Assembly: GCA_003663175.1 (NCBI GenBank)
Contig: QMZM01000051.1
Location: 1-7,231, forward strand
Length of the DNA stretch: 7,231 bases
Direction of reading: 5' to 3'
DNA from: Candidatus Altarchaeales archaeon
GTDB taxonomy: Archaea; Altiarchaeota; Altiarchaeia; IMC4; QMZM01
Shown here: positions 6,895 through 7,231 of the stretch, piece by piece
How positions within the stretch are numbered: the first letter of the stretch is position 1
Layout of the letters: each line of letters opens with the position of its first letter
Program-made: the position numbers and the translations under genes
Notes under the pieces: generated by a model
Told to the model about the DNA's origin: nothing
What the model saw: the letters and a program-made list of their open reading frames with translations, nothing else
Databases searched by the model: none

Positions 6895-6904
6895 TTTATA
6901 TTTT
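6895..6904 (-). promoter_or_regulatory. Likely TATA box of the membrane-protein gene
   Basis: Read on the minus strand this is AAAATATAAA, continuing to T, a good archaeal TATA element centred about 33 bases before ATG 6866. Initiation about 25 bases downstream would give a leader of only a few bases, in line with the missing ribosome site. Confidence 0.5.
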
Positions 6905-6907
6905 AAC

Positions 6908-7066
6908 ATGGCAAAAAAACAAAAAAGGAGAATTTACAATCCGGTCACTGGAAAATATTACGAACTTAGACAAAGAACAACAAGTTCTGGGAGGAGGGGA
7001 CAAATAAAAGGTTTGTGGAAAGCACCGAAAAAGAAGAAATCGCTATTGGATATAATCCTCGAATGA
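6908..7066 (+). CDS. Small basic protein, 52 aa, unknown function
   Basis: An open frame from ATG 6908 to TGA 7064-7066 encodes 52 residues beginning MAKKQKRRIYNPVTGKYYEL and continuing with a RQRTTSSGRRGQIKGLW segment (21-37), a Lys run (38-44) and a hydrophobic end SLLDIILE. About a third of the residues are Lys or Arg. The alternation of aromatic residues, Gly turns and basic residues looks like a real, structured nucleic-acid-binding protein rather than chance; I have the impression that similar short proteins occur in other archaea but cannot name a family. No Shine-Dalgarno site precedes the ATG, so the transcript is probably leaderless. A PIN-domain gene starts 23 bases after the stop on the same strand, so the pair may be one transcript. 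It could be a ribosome-, RNA- or DNA-associated protein, or a partner of the PIN protein; there is no evidence to choose. Confidence 0.65.
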   Translation: MAKKQKRRIYNPVTGKYYELRQRTTSSGRRGQIKGLWKAPKKKKSLLDIILE

Positions 7067-7089
7067 TAAGATTCAATTAGTATGATAAT

Positions 7090-7231
7090 ATGGAATCAAT
7101 TTTCTTAGATTCCAATGTTATTGCAAACTGGATTTTAATAAAGGACTCTACTAAAAAATTCGAAGATTTGAAGAATGAGAAAATACTAAAGCAAAGATTA
7201 AAGAATATTAGCTATTCATACACCTTAATAG
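7090..7231 (+). CDS. PIN-domain protein, N-terminal part (cut by window end)
   Basis: ATG 7090 opens a frame that stays open for 47 codons to the window edge. It begins MESIFLDSNVIANWIL. A first beta strand ending in (F/L)LDxNVI is the hallmark of PIN domains, whose first acidic metal ligand would be D7. PIN proteins are Mg2+/Mn2+-dependent RNases, including VapC toxins and rRNA or tRNA maturation nucleases. A basic, charged helical stretch follows (18-39), then SYSYTLI; the last base of the window is G, which would allow the conserved Glu of the PIN second strand-helix next, though this cannot be seen. The only upstream neighbour on this strand is the 52-aa basic gene, 23 bases away. There is no clear ribosome binding site. 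ATG 7082, just upstream, is in another frame and stops after eight codons. Confidence 0.7.
   Translation, partial: MESIFLDSNVIANWILIKDSTKKFEDLKNEKILKQRLKNISYSYTLI

Noticed and set aside
1..7231. CRISPR array, tRNA, rRNA, transposase or attachment site
   Set aside because: No regularly spaced repeats, cloverleaf-like sequence, terminal inverted repeats or integrase/transposase motifs were seen by eye.

Overview
The window reads as a compact, AT-rich archaeal chromosome segment. The archaeal assignment rests on the Rrp41-Rrp42 exosome gene pair, the hexulose-6-phosphate synthase/RraA-type fusion known mainly from archaea, heavy AGA/AGG arginine codon use, weak or absent Shine-Dalgarno sites with TATA-like boxes near start codons, and T-run rather than hairpin terminators. 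The surface proteins (Thr-rich linkers, Cys-rich modules, a CARDB-like end) suit an uncultured euryarchaeal or DPANN-like lineage, but the sequence alone does not fix the taxon. No rRNA, tRNA, CRISPR array, insertion sequence or integrase was seen.

Layout. Positions 1-861 (+) hold the 3' end of rrp41 and the complete rrp42, the end of an exosome operon. Positions 856-2148 (-) hold a bifunctional hexulose-6-phosphate synthase/RraA-like protein whose 3' end overlaps rrp42 tail to tail by 6 bp. A divergent intergenic gap follows (about 100 bp). Positions 2250-5301 (+) hold a two-gene unit: a small exported HEAT-repeat protein, then a 789-aa secreted metzincin-like metalloprotease with two families of Cys-rich repeats and a C-terminal CARDB-like domain. 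Positions 5316-6866 (-) hold a single-pass membrane protein with an Ig-like/BatD-like ectodomain, a duplicated middle module and a cytoplasmic DUF4129-like helical domain. Positions 6908-7231 (+) hold a 52-aa very basic protein and the first 47 codons of a PIN-domain protein cut by the window edge.

How the genes relate. Three themes sit side by side: RNA degradation (exosome, and probably the PIN protein), one-carbon/pentose-phosphate metabolism (the HPS fusion), and the cell envelope (HEAT protein, metalloprotease, BatD/DUF4129-like protein). Only the exosome pair, the HEAT-protease pair and possibly the small-protein/PIN pair look co-transcribed; the rest is convergent or divergent packing. 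The most unusual items are the modular surface protease, the duplicated module of the membrane protein, the perfect 9-bp hairpin that buries that protein's start codon, and the tiny basic gene in front of the PIN gene.
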